Below, in pieces: positions 16,795 through 25,478 of a stretch of DNA of 64,000 bases. The stretch comes from JBFMDN01 sp040753915 (GTDB taxonomy: Bacteria > Desulfobacterota > Desulfomonilia > Desulfomonilales > Desulfomonilaceae): positions 1 through 64,000 of the forward strand of contig JBFMDN010000025.1 of NCBI GenBank assembly GCA_040753915.1. Reading direction: 5' to 3'. Positions within the stretch are counted from its first letter, which is position 1, and each line of letters starts with the position of its first letter. Under the pieces are notes generated by a model, which made no database searches, was not told the origin of the DNA, and saw nothing but the letters and a program-made list of their open reading frames with translations. The position numbers were made by a program, and so were the translations under genes.

Positions 16795-17952
16795 CTAGCC
16801 GATATGTCCGAGTCCTTCCGCAATCGCCGTCCGTCCCACTCGCACGACCGGGGGAATGGCTGCGGCAATCCCCACAGCCAGTGATGTTGCCATTATCAGG
16901 ATCAGCGTCGTAGGCGTCACATCGAACACGGGGAGGAAGGCCTCGAGCTGGCTTTGAAAGATCTTGCCGGCCGGAAACAAGAGGAGAGCGCCTGCCAGTC
17001 CCCCGAGCAAGGCTATCGTAACCGATTCCCCCGCCACCAGTATCGCGATGAATCGTGGCCCAAAGCCCATAGTCTTGAGCACGGCATATTCAGCAGACCG
17101 TTCGCGCGCGGTCATGGCCATCGTGTTTGCGAGGACCAGGAGAATGATTGCGATGACCACAATCGAAATGACTCGTATGGCTCCCAGGATGGCCTCCGTC
17201 ATGGCGACGAATCCCATCTGAAATGCCTTCTCGGTCTCGGTCAAGGTCTCGGCTAGGGAGCTTTCGAACAACGCATCGATCTCCCTCGATACTTCCGCCG
17301 ATCGATTCGGATCATCTATTTGGACCAAATACCACCCCACTCGATCGACCCTTTGGGGAAAGACTTTTTTCGCCACCTCGTTGAGGTAGTCATATCTGAA
17401 GAAGAAAATCGTTTCATCTACATTGCTCCTGGCGCCCCTATAGATAGCGCACAGCACGAGCTCGATAGTCCCGGCGTAAATCGTCCCCTGAAGCGGGATC
17501 ACGTCGCCCACTTTCCACTTGAAGCGCTCGGCAAGTTTTCTCCCTGCTATCGCTGCGTTGCGTTGCGCGTCAAATTTGAGTTTCTCCTCCGTGGAAAGCA
17601 AGAATTCCGGATACATACCTAGGTAATCGGAACCGCTTATAGCAATTTGGGCAAAGAAGTTCTTCTTGTCTATGTAAATCCCCCCGTACCAGGAGCCGTA
17701 CCCTATGCCATTCACTCCCCTCACCTGTAAGATCTTTGTTCGATACGCAAGCGGCAACGAATAGATGAGAGAGATCTTGTTTCGCACGATAAGCCTGTCG
17801 GCTGCGGAGGATTCCACACCCACGTACCATGCGTCCACTAATGTCCTGAGGATGCCGAACGAGCACATCGCTATAGCTATTCCCACGAGGGTGAGGATAG
17901 AGCGGAGACGATGGCGAAACACATTTCTGAAGATTAATTTGACAAGATCCAT
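16795..17952 (-). CDS. ABC transporter permease, FtsX/MacB type
   Basis: 385 residues with the layout of MacB-type permeases: one N-terminal helix (about 15-38), a large extracytoplasmic domain (about 45-255), and three C-terminal helices (about 265-290, 310-335 and 350-375) carrying RERSAEYAVLKTMGFGP, the coupling segment typical of the family. Such permeases work with a cytoplasmic LolD/MacB ATPase in lipoprotein, lipid or peptide export. No ATPase lies beside it here. It starts 13 bases after the stop of the GTPase gene, so the two are very likely co-transcribed, an unusual pairing. Confidence 0.87.
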   Translation of the reverse strand: MDLVKLIFRNVFRHRLRSILTLVGIAIAMCSFGILRTLVDAWYVGVESSAADRLIVRNKISLIYSLPLAYRTKILQVRGVNGIGYGSWYGGIYIDKKNFFAQIAISGSDYLGMYPEFLLSTEEKLKFDAQRNAAIAGRKLAERFKWKVGDVIPLQGTIYAGTIELVLCAIYRGARSNVDETIFFFRYDYLNEVAKKVFPQRVDRVGWYLVQIDDPNRSAEVSREIDALFESSLAETLTETEKAFQMGFVAMTEAILGAIRVISIVVIAIILLVLANTMAMTARERSAEYAVLKTMGFGPRFIAILVAGESVTIALLGGLAGALLLFPAGKIFQSQLEAFLPVFDVTPTTLILIMATSLAVGIAAAIPPVVRVGRTAIAEGLGHIG

Positions 17953-17965
17953 CGTGTTGGCGGGC

Positions 17966-19735
17966 TCACGGCAACAGCGTGCTCGGATGACCGCGACCGA
18001 GGCTGGATGTCAGCTCGTTCCATCGGTCGAGCCCTTGCCTGATTCGGAGGACACGACTCTGCGCATCACCGCGGATCTGCCGGACAGCGCCAGCGAGGCT
18101 CTTCTCCAGATGCTCCGTTGCCCAACGCGCGATTTTTTCAGCTTCTCGCTCGATCGTTCGTACCCTGCGCACGGCAAGCCAGTAGGCAAGGAAGAGCTGG
18201 CAGATCCCCAGGACAAGAAGCCCGACGAGGCCTTCGGAGCTGAAGAGCGAGGACAGAACAGATATCACAATATTTAGCAAGCCACCGGCAGTAGGGTTGT
18301 TCACCCATGACTCGATTCGCGACACACCAGCGAGCTTCATCACAAGAATCGGTATAGGCAGGAACAGGACCGCCTTCTGCACCCCGCGCCGCCACTTGGC
18401 TGCAGAGCCGTTCACGGTCGCGCTCCTGTTCCGTACTGTCTGCAGCACGAGCGCTTCGGCCTCCTTCGCAGCGAGGTCGATGGCACTGCTGGGCGAAATC
18501 CCGTCAGACTGCCCATCCCCAGGACTGAAGGCAAATAGAAGCTCTGAGCGAGCCCGAGCTGCCACTTTTTCCGCGTAGTCCTTCTTGTTTGCTGTGAGGC
18601 CCTCACTTGCCCGTGCAAGGGCTTCTTTCACCGTGAGCTCCGATGCGGTCAGGCCCGCCCAGCGCCTTGGCACCAGCACTTTGAGAAACCATGTGACTGC
18701 TGCGACAGAGGCTTCGCTCCGTACGAAGTAATGCATGATTGCCGCTGACAGATCCTTCTCTCGCTCAAGGATGTCCGCTCCGTCGGTCATCTCAACGGAG
18801 GGCTCGGAACAGACTGTCTCGAGCGCTTCCAGCGCTCTCGTCTTTTCCTGGGGTCGGATTGCGCTGTCCACCCGCTGAAGCACAGCTCTGGATTCCATCT
18901 CCAGATTGACCGTTTTGATGGACATGATTTCCTTGGCATTTCGGCGAGCCATCAGGAAATCACGGAACCTTTGGAACTCCCTTGCCAGCGCGGGCTCATC
19001 TTGCATGCCGGTAAATTCTTGCTCTGCGGAGAGACTGAAGAGGCGAGGTTGCTCCACTCCTGCCTCATGCTTTAGCCTGAAAGTCAGATCGCCAAGCACT
19101 TCCTTGAGCCTGGCATGCTCGTCGGGACGCCCCTTCTCTATAAGCTGATCGGCCTTGTTGAAGACAAAGGTGAAGCTGTCCTGATGCCGATGAGTGCTCC
19201 GAACCAGGTCATAGAAGGCAGCGTCCGCATACTTCTCCGGGCTTACAACCCAAACGATGGCATCGAGCTCGGGAAGAATCGAGAGCACGGCGTCCCGATT
19301 CTCCTCTTCGATGCTGTCGAAATCGGGCATGTCGAGGAGCACCAGGTTCTTCACCGCCTCTATCTCATGCACAGCATCAGGCTCCCGGATGAACTGTGCG
19401 ACCTTTTCGAGCCCTCGATCCCGTTCCTTGTGCCGATATACTACTGCCCGATCGGTAAAGGGACGCCTGTCGGAGAATCCGGAGATGGTCTTCCCTGCCA
19501 AGGCATTGATGAGCATAGACTTCCCGACCCCGGTTCCGCCGAGGATCCCCACGTAGAGCGCCTCTCCTGGCTCGTACGCTTTCTCCAGGAGCACTCGGAG
19601 CTCTTCGAGATTTGATTCACGCTCTGCCTCGCTCAGGAAAAAAGCCCCATCGTTCATGAGGAAGTCCCGAGCTCGCTCAAGCGAACGTGCGATGGAGCTT
19701 CGATCCGTCATCTGGTGATCGTCATCTCGCTTCAT
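17966..19735 (-). CDS. Membrane-associated GTPase (dynamin/Era-like superfamily)
   Basis: About 589 residues. The N-terminal GTPase domain has a P-loop GILGGTGVGKSML, a G3 motif in LLDMPDFDS and a G4 motif in FVFNKAD, all complete. A long helical region follows, then two hydrophobic segments separated by a short loop (LFLPIPILVMKLAG and GLVGLLVLGICQLFLAYW), and a helical C-terminal tail. This fits a GTPase bound to the inner membrane, possibly in membrane remodelling, but its target is unknown. The ATG at 19735 was chosen; an internal ATG at 19711 and an upstream TTG at 19774 are alternatives, and none has a strong ribosome-binding site. Confidence 0.83.
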   Translation of the reverse strand: MKRDDDHQMTDRSSIARSLERARDFLMNDGAFFLSEAERESNLEELRVLLEKAYEPGEALYVGILGGTGVGKSMLINALAGKTISGFSDRRPFTDRAVVYRHKERDRGLEKVAQFIREPDAVHEIEAVKNLVLLDMPDFDSIEEENRDAVLSILPELDAIVWVVSPEKYADAAFYDLVRSTHRHQDSFTFVFNKADQLIEKGRPDEHARLKEVLGDLTFRLKHEAGVEQPRLFSLSAEQEFTGMQDEPALAREFQRFRDFLMARRNAKEIMSIKTVNLEMESRAVLQRVDSAIRPQEKTRALEALETVCSEPSVEMTDGADILEREKDLSAAIMHYFVRSEASVAAVTWFLKVLVPRRWAGLTASELTVKEALARASEGLTANKKDYAEKVAARARSELLFAFSPGDGQSDGISPSSAIDLAAKEAEALVLQTVRNRSATVNGSAAKWRRGVQKAVLFLPIPILVMKLAGVSRIESWVNNPTAGGLLNIVISVLSSLFSSEGLVGLLVLGICQLFLAYWLAVRRVRTIEREAEKIARWATEHLEKSLAGAVRQIRGDAQSRVLRIRQGLDRWNELTSSLGRGHPSTLLP

Positions 19736-19882
19736 GCTGTCATTGCCAAGAGATGCGCCTCGGTCATCGCACAAGAACGCGCTGAGAGGCTCCTTTTGCA
19801 GAAAACCGCCACTCGCGCCTGCAGAGAGACCCCCATTCTCTGGCGAGCTACCATGCAGCCGTGCGAACGCCGACGTTCACCC

Positions 19883-20245
19883 TTATTTGGGTCCAATGCA
19901 CGCAGGTTCGGAACAATCGATATCCAGGGGCCTGAGCCAGGGAAACCAGACAGGTATGGGCTTGAGCGACAGGCACGGAGCGGGCAACTGGATAGCCTTG
20001 CCTGTCCCGGGAATGCAGATGGTAGCTCTGCCGAACGATACCCACGGCAGAATGTTGAACTCCGTCTTCACGATGGTGGGCCAGATGGGAACGTCGAACG
20101 GCATCGAAATAGGCCCCACGGTCTCGGGGGGAACTGGGGGGTCAGGAATACAAACTGGAGCGCCTCCGCCGGCAAAGGACGAGACGGACAGACACATCAA
20201 AGCACATATCAGCGCAGTACAAACCGCTAATCTCGCTGGTACCAT
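19883..20245 (-). CDS. Small secreted proline- and cysteine-rich protein
   Basis: 120 residues with a clear signal peptide (hydrophobic ALICALMCLSVSSFAGG, cleavage likely after SFA). The mature part is rich in Pro and Trp and has spaced cysteines (PVCIPDPPVPPETVGP, ATICIPGTG, PCLSLKP, DIDCSEPACIGPK). The start follows GGGGAAAGAGG. No family is recognised. It lies upstream of the GTPase and permease genes on the same strand with a 147-base gap, so it may belong to their operon or be an export substrate; that is speculation. A protein of similar style is at 25092. Confidence 0.65.
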   Translation of the reverse strand: MVPARLAVCTALICALMCLSVSSFAGGGAPVCIPDPPVPPETVGPISMPFDVPIWPTIVKTEFNILPWVSFGRATICIPGTGKAIQLPAPCLSLKPIPVWFPWLRPLDIDCSEPACIGPK

Positions 20246-20358
20246 CCTCTTTCCCCATTACAACGGAACAACCGTATCTCAAAGAATCAACGCCCAGGGC
20301 TGAATGCTACCACTGCGCGAGTCGGGCTGTCAAGAACGATCCACCGGAGGGAGGGAAA

Positions 20359-20390
20359 GGGGCAACCAGCACGTGTCTCCCGGTTGCCCC
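20359..20390 (-). terminator. Hairpin downstream of ppdK
   Basis: GGGGCAACC (20359-20367) and GGTTGCCCC (20382-20390) form a perfect 9-bp stem with a 14-base loop, 20 bases beyond the ppdK stop. On the minus strand it is followed only by TTTCCC, so termination may be weak. Confidence 0.6.
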
Positions 20391-20409
20391 CTGTTTCAAG
20401 TGGCGGGAA

Positions 20410-23190
20410 TTACTTGTCGTATGCTTTCTCGGACATGGTGGCGTGAGCGGCCGCGAGCCGAGCTATGGGGACGCGCGGTCCGGAGCAGGACACGTAGTCC
20501 AGTCCGATCTGATGACAGAATCGGATTGACGCGGGATGTCCTCCATGCTCTCCGCAGATGCCGATCTTAAGATTTGGTCTCGTGCTGCGGCCCTTGGTGA
20601 CCGCCATCCTCATCAGCGAGCCAACTCCGTCCACATCGAGAGCTTCGAACGGGTTTTCTGGGACGATTCCCTCTTCCTGATAAAATGGGAGGAATTTGTT
20701 CTCAGCGTCTTCCCTGCTGAAAGAGAATGTGGCCTGGGTGAGGTCGTTCGTCCCGAATGAGAAGAACTGGGCAACTTCTGCCAACTTGTCAGCAGTGACG
20801 CAGGCACGGACCACCTCGACCATGGTTCCGAAGTTGAAATTCAGCCAGACACCGCTCGCCTCCTCCACATCCTTCCTTAACTCATCTACATACTGCTTGA
20901 TCCACTTTAGTTCAGAAACCGAGCTGACCTGGGGCACCATGATCTCCGGGTGTACCTCGATTCCCCGCTTGGTACAGTCCGCGGCCGCTTCGAGGATGGC
21001 CCGGATCTGCATCTTGTAGATCTCAGGGTTCGTGATCCCTAGCCTTACCCCTCGGTGGCCTAACATGGGGTTGATTTCCTTGAGAGCCCTCGATCTCTGG
21101 AGCATGAGGCTCTTCTTCTTCATGGTCTGCTCAACCACCGACGGGTCGAGAGGAGCCAAATCCACGGGGAGAAGCGCCATCTTGCTCAGGTACACGGAAT
21201 GGAGGTCGGCATCGACCAGCTTCACCCCCTCTATCATGTCCGAGAAGAACTTTGCTCCGGTTTGGAGCCTCTTGAGGATCTCCAATTGGCGGAGCAATTC
21301 GTTTTCATAGGGCAGGAACTCATGTATGGGAGGATCCAACAGCCGTATGGTAACGGGATACGGCGACATGGCTTCAAAAATACCAACAAAGTCGGAGCGT
21401 TGGAATTCAAGGAGCTTGTCCAGGTAAAACTGTCGCTGGCTCAAATCTTCCGCCAGAATCATCTCGACCACCAGGGGCAACCGTTCCGGGTCGTTGAACA
21501 TTCTCTCTGTTCGACACAGGCCGATCCCTTTTGCTCCGTACGTCCTGGCCTTCGTTGCGTCGGTCGGAGTGTCCGCGTTTGCATACACACCCAGACGAGC
21601 AGCCTCGTCGGCCCAAGCCAGAATGGTCTCGAGATGACTACTGAACTCCGGTTCGACGGTGGGAATCTCCCCAAGGTATACGTTGCCAGTCCCACCGTCG
21701 ATAGTAATGATATCTCCTTCGTGGATGATTTGATCACCGACCACAGCCTGACGGTGTTCCGTGTACACGCGAATACCCTCCGCTCCGGCCACGCACGGCT
21801 TCCCCATTCCCCGAGCAACGACCGCTGCATGGGAGGTTTTGCCACCCCGACTGGTGAGAATTCCCTGTGAAGCGAAGAACCCGTGGATATCCTCCGGCTT
21901 CGTCTCCTCACGCACCAGAATGACCTTTTCGCCGGATCTGCCTGCCTCTTCGGCTCGATCCGCGTCGAAGATGCATTTGCCCGATGCAGCCCCGGGAGAA
22001 GCAGGCAATCCGGTTGCCAGTGGCTTCCCTTGAAAATTGGGATCCAGACCGGGATAGAGCAATTGCTCGAGGTGCTCCGGGTTGATCCGCAAAAGTGCCT
22101 CGTCCTTTGTCAGCAACCCTTGTTGGAACATTTCCACCGATGTGCGTACCATAGCAGTGGCGTTCATTTTTCCATTGCGCGTCTGCAAGCAGTACAGCAC
22201 CCCTTTTTCTATTGTAAACTCAAAGTCTTGCACTTCGCGGTAGTGTCGCTCAAGTTTCTGGCGGAGGTCCTCCAGTTGCGCATAGAGGTGAGGCATCTCT
22301 CGTGCCATGTCCTGCAGGGGCTTGGGAGTCCTGATCCCTGCGACAACGTCTTCGCCCTGGGCGTTTACCAGGTATTCTCCAAAAAGCTTGTCTTCACCGG
22401 TTGCTGGATCCCGAGTGAAACCAACACCGGTGCCGCTGTCGTTGCCCATGTTGCCAAAAACCATGGCCACGACGTTTGCGGCAGTGCCGTTAGCCATATC
22501 AGGAGTAATGTTGAATTCTCGGCGGTAATCCACCGCTCGCTTCCCCATCCAGGACTTGAAGACCGCCTTGATGGCTGTTTCGAGCTGATCGTATACATTC
22601 GAGGGAAACGGTCGGAATGCGTTTTCTTCAACCACGTGGTAGAAAAGATCGCAAAGCTCTCTCAGGTCTTCGGCAGAGAGGTCCACGTCAGAGATAGCAC
22701 CCGCGCGTACTTTTATGGCCTCCAATGTTTCATCAAACGGCTTGTCAGGAACACCCATGGCCACTTTGCCGAACAATTGGATGAATCGGCGCTTTGCGTC
22801 CAGGGCGAAGCGTTCGTTTCCGGTCTGCTTTATGAGTCCCTGAAGAGTCTCTGAATTGAGTCCCAGGTTCAAGATGGTGTCCATCATTCCAGGCATCGAC
22901 AAGGCTGAACCGGAGCGGACGGATACGAGCAGAGGATTATCCGGGTCACCGAAACCCTTGCCCGTTTTCTTTTCCATTGCCCGTATGTGATCTCGGACTT
23001 CGTCCATCAATCCAGCAGGGAGCTCCCCTTTTTCCAGATAGGCCAAACAGGCTTCCGTGCTAATGACAAATCCCGGTGGAACGTTGAGGCCGATTTGGGT
23101 CATCTCACATAAATTGGCTCCCTTGCCTCCGAGGAGCTTTTTGTTTTTCCCGTCCCCTTCCTCGAATGCAAACACGAATTTCTTGCTCAT
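20410..23190 (-). CDS. ppdK: Pyruvate, phosphate dikinase
   Basis: 926 residues, full length for the family. The enzyme interconverts pyruvate, ATP and phosphate with PEP, AMP and PPi in the cytoplasm, and in anaerobes it serves gluconeogenesis or PPi-linked glycolysis. The N-terminal nucleotide domain begins FAFEEGDGKNKKLLGGKGAN. The phospho-carrier His454 is in GGKTSHAAVVARGMGKPC. The C-terminal pyruvate/PEP domain has GTNDLTQATFSFSRED, CGEHGGHP and the catalytic Cys in SCSGPRVPIARLAAA. The start follows AAAGGAGC at a rather long spacing of about 12 bases. The gene stands alone, with a hairpin after its stop. Confidence 0.97.
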   Translation of the reverse strand: MSKKFVFAFEEGDGKNKKLLGGKGANLCEMTQIGLNVPPGFVISTEACLAYLEKGELPAGLMDEVRDHIRAMEKKTGKGFGDPDNPLLVSVRSGSALSMPGMMDTILNLGLNSETLQGLIKQTGNERFALDAKRRFIQLFGKVAMGVPDKPFDETLEAIKVRAGAISDVDLSAEDLRELCDLFYHVVEENAFRPFPSNVYDQLETAIKAVFKSWMGKRAVDYRREFNITPDMANGTAANVVAMVFGNMGNDSGTGVGFTRDPATGEDKLFGEYLVNAQGEDVVAGIRTPKPLQDMAREMPHLYAQLEDLRQKLERHYREVQDFEFTIEKGVLYCLQTRNGKMNATAMVRTSVEMFQQGLLTKDEALLRINPEHLEQLLYPGLDPNFQGKPLATGLPASPGAASGKCIFDADRAEEAGRSGEKVILVREETKPEDIHGFFASQGILTSRGGKTSHAAVVARGMGKPCVAGAEGIRVYTEHRQAVVGDQIIHEGDIITIDGGTGNVYLGEIPTVEPEFSSHLETILAWADEAARLGVYANADTPTDATKARTYGAKGIGLCRTERMFNDPERLPLVVEMILAEDLSQRQFYLDKLLEFQRSDFVGIFEAMSPYPVTIRLLDPPIHEFLPYENELLRQLEILKRLQTGAKFFSDMIEGVKLVDADLHSVYLSKMALLPVDLAPLDPSVVEQTMKKKSLMLQRSRALKEINPMLGHRGVRLGITNPEIYKMQIRAILEAAADCTKRGIEVHPEIMVPQVSSVSELKWIKQYVDELRKDVEEASGVWLNFNFGTMVEVVRACVTADKLAEVAQFFSFGTNDLTQATFSFSREDAENKFLPFYQEEGIVPENPFEALDVDGVGSLMRMAVTKGRSTRPNLKIGICGEHGGHPASIRFCHQIGLDYVSCSGPRVPIARLAAAHATMSEKAYDK

Positions 23191-23625
23191 TTGACTACCC
23201 TGCTCCTTTCAATCATATCGCGTGTGGGCACCCCCCAACGGGCATTGCGCTCAATTCCCCAAGGTTTCGACCCAAACGTGCTCGTCCCCATAACTCTAGT
23301 GTTCACTCCCAGGAAGTGCACATGGCATTGTGGCATAATCGGGGCGAAAGGCGACATGCTTCGGATCTCTGAGGTGTCGGCCCGGGCCTGCAACCACCGC
23401 GACTGAGCGACTCATATCAGCAATCTTCAGACATAACACACATCCGAAAATCTGCGCAAACATAATGTGCATCATTGCACAATCATTCGCTCACGCGGCG
23501 AAAAAGCCTACGGGAGGGATCGATCCCCCGCGCAAAGGTTCGGACCCATTTCCGAATGAGCTTCCCTGTGGCACCGCCCGGCTTCAGGGTGCTCGGCTCA
23601 AGACCACCCCTCACGTGGCGCCTTC
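23191..23625. other. Gap between ppdK and icd, no gene seen
   Basis: About 435 bases that should contain the ppdK promoter (minus strand) and the end of the icd transcript. The short open frames here have no ribosome-binding sites or protein-like composition. No convincing repeat or terminator was found. Confidence 0.4.
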
Positions 23626-24861
23626 TCACCGTCCCTCAATCTTGTTTATGACAACCTGCCCGAACGCGGAACAGGACAATTCCCGTGCTCCCGTCATCTG
23701 ACGCGCCAAGTCGTACGTGACCGTGCCCGCAATAATGGCTTCCGAAATCCCCCGTACAATGAGATCCGAGGCGGTGCTCCATCCCATATGCTCGAACATC
23801 AGGGCACCAGACAAGATCAAAGAGCCAGGGTTCACTTTGTCTAGCCCTGCATATTTTGGTGCCGTGCCGTGGGTAGCCTCGAACACCGCGCACCGGTCTC
23901 CCACGTTGGCTCCCGGCGCCATGCCGAGTCCTCCCACCTGTGCGGCAAGAGCGTCCGAAAGATAATCTCCGTTCAGATTGGGCAGGGCAAGCACTTCAAA
24001 CTCCGCTGGCCGAAGCAGCACTTGTTGGAACATGGCGTCCGCGATTCTGTCGTTGACGAGCACTTTCCCGGCCGGAACGGAGCCACCTGCCGGGAGATCG
24101 TCTTCGAAGATCACTTTGTCACCAAATTCATCGGCCGCAAGCTCATAGCCCCAATCCCGGAACGCGCCTTCGGTAAACTTCATAATGTTACCTTTGTGGA
24201 CAAGCGTGACGCGTTGCCTTCCATGCTCGATCGCGTACATGAGGGCACGACGTACGAGCCTCTTGGTCGCAGCCGGGCTCATGGGCTTGATTCCGATTCC
24301 CGACGCTGGATCAATGGTTACGGAGAAGGTCTCTTTGAGGAAATGAATTATTTTTTCAGCCTCTTGGCTCCCGGACTTCCATTCGATTCCCGCGTACACG
24401 TCCTCGGTGTTCTCACGGAAGACCACCATATTTACCTGTTCGGGCCTCATCACTGGTGCCGGCGTCCCTGCAATGTGTCTCACAGGCCTGATACAAGCGT
24501 AGAGGTCAAGCTTCTGTCTCAGGGTGACGTTGAGGCTCCTGAATCCGCCGCCGACGGGAGTCGTGAGCGGTCCTTTGATGACCACTCGTGCCTTTTCAAT
24601 AGCTTCAAACGAGTGATCAGGCAGATAGCTGCCGTTCTCCCTGAACGATTTTTCACCGGCAGGGATTTCCCACCAGTGAATCCGCCGCTCTCCATGGTAC
24701 GCCTTTCGAACGGCAGCATCGAAAACAGGTCTTGCAGCAGCCCAGATGTCCGGGCCGACACCGTCACCTTCTATAAATCCAATTATGGGATTGAATGGAA
24801 CCTTAATCGATCCGTTAGAGTCGAGAGCAATCCACGTTCCTTCGGCAGGGGCAGGGACCAT
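23626..24861 (-). CDS. icd: Isocitrate dehydrogenase, NADP-type
   Basis: About 411 residues, closely matching the E. coli Icd pattern from the first residues to the last. Visible motifs are IEGDGVGPDIW, KGPLTTPVGGGFRSLNV (containing the substrate-binding and regulatory Ser), RENTEDVYAGIEW, LVHKGNIMKFTEGAF, NLNGDYLSDALAAQVGG and HGTAPKYAGLDKVNPGS. The Lys-Tyr in that last motif indicates NADP rather than NAD. It converts isocitrate to 2-oxoglutarate. The ATG at 24861 follows TGGAGGAGCT; an upstream in-frame GTG at 24882 is less likely. It stands alone on the minus strand. Confidence 0.95.
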   Translation of the reverse strand: MVPAPAEGTWIALDSNGSIKVPFNPIIGFIEGDGVGPDIWAAARPVFDAAVRKAYHGERRIHWWEIPAGEKSFRENGSYLPDHSFEAIEKARVVIKGPLTTPVGGGFRSLNVTLRQKLDLYACIRPVRHIAGTPAPVMRPEQVNMVVFRENTEDVYAGIEWKSGSQEAEKIIHFLKETFSVTIDPASGIGIKPMSPAATKRLVRRALMYAIEHGRQRVTLVHKGNIMKFTEGAFRDWGYELAADEFGDKVIFEDDLPAGGSVPAGKVLVNDRIADAMFQQVLLRPAEFEVLALPNLNGDYLSDALAAQVGGLGMAPGANVGDRCAVFEATHGTAPKYAGLDKVNPGSLILSGALMFEHMGWSTASDLIVRGISEAIIAGTVTYDLARQMTGARELSCSAFGQVVINKIEGR

Positions 24862-25025
24862 AGCTCCTCCAAATGGTTTCACTTCGCCCGAGACATGTGA
24901 TTCAGGGCGCGAAATCCTTATACCGTTTCATGCAGCGGTGCGCAACCGAGTCTCTTTCCAGTCCGGGAAGGTTAACCCCTTCTTCCCCGGCTCGTTGGCG
25001 CACAGGGAGCCTGGCCATATGGTGG

Positions 25026-25054
25026 TTGAAAAAAATCTTGATATATGCTAGTAT
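25026..25054 (+). promoter_or_regulatory. Promoter candidate for the 25092 gene
   Basis: TTGAAA at 25026-25031, a 17-base spacer and TAGTAT at 25049-25054, in a local AT-rich stretch. Transcription would begin near 25061, about 30 bases before the start codon at 25092. Confidence 0.45.
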
Positions 25055-25091
25055 TATGCTGTTCTATTCATGTTGCTTCTAGGATGTTCCC

Positions 25092-25388
25092 ATGATTCGC
25101 ACGGTTGCTTTGTTTTTCCTTGCCCTGACGCTGGCGACTGCTCTCTATCCGATATCTGCTGTGGCCGGTCCGACGGCACATCAGCGGACACCCCCTCTGG
25201 ATCACACCCTCATGGCATTCAAAGAGCAGGGAGCATGGTATTTTCTCTGCACCGCGCCCTTATATTGCCAGCGTATTCTGCCCCATATCCAGACGTACGC
25301 CCCTCCCCCGCCGCCCTGTTTTCCCGTCGGCTGTTCCGTGGAACCGCCCCTCGCGAAGAAGCCTCCCCGTCCTCCCCTCATGTACTGA
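25092..25388 (+). CDS. Small secreted proline-rich protein
   Basis: 98 residues with a signal peptide (VALFFLALTLATALYPISAVAG, cleavage likely after AVA). The mature part is short, with TAPLYCQRI, a PPPPPCFPVGC segment and a proline-rich tail (PLAKKPPRPPLMY). It has its own promoter candidate and an AGGATG ribosome-binding site. The family is not recognised; composition and length resemble the secreted protein at 19883. Probably periplasmic or cell-surface. Confidence 0.6.
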   Translation: MIRTVALFFLALTLATALYPISAVAGPTAHQRTPPLDHTLMAFKEQGAWYFLCTAPLYCQRILPHIQTYAPPPPPCFPVGCSVEPPLAKKPPRPPLMY

Positions 25389-25478
25389 GGTATGGCCTGA
25401 GAGAGAGCAAGGACCCATTGCCGGGGAGATCCGAAGCCACGAACGGGCGCGTTTCGGCATTCGCGTCAGTCATTCATC

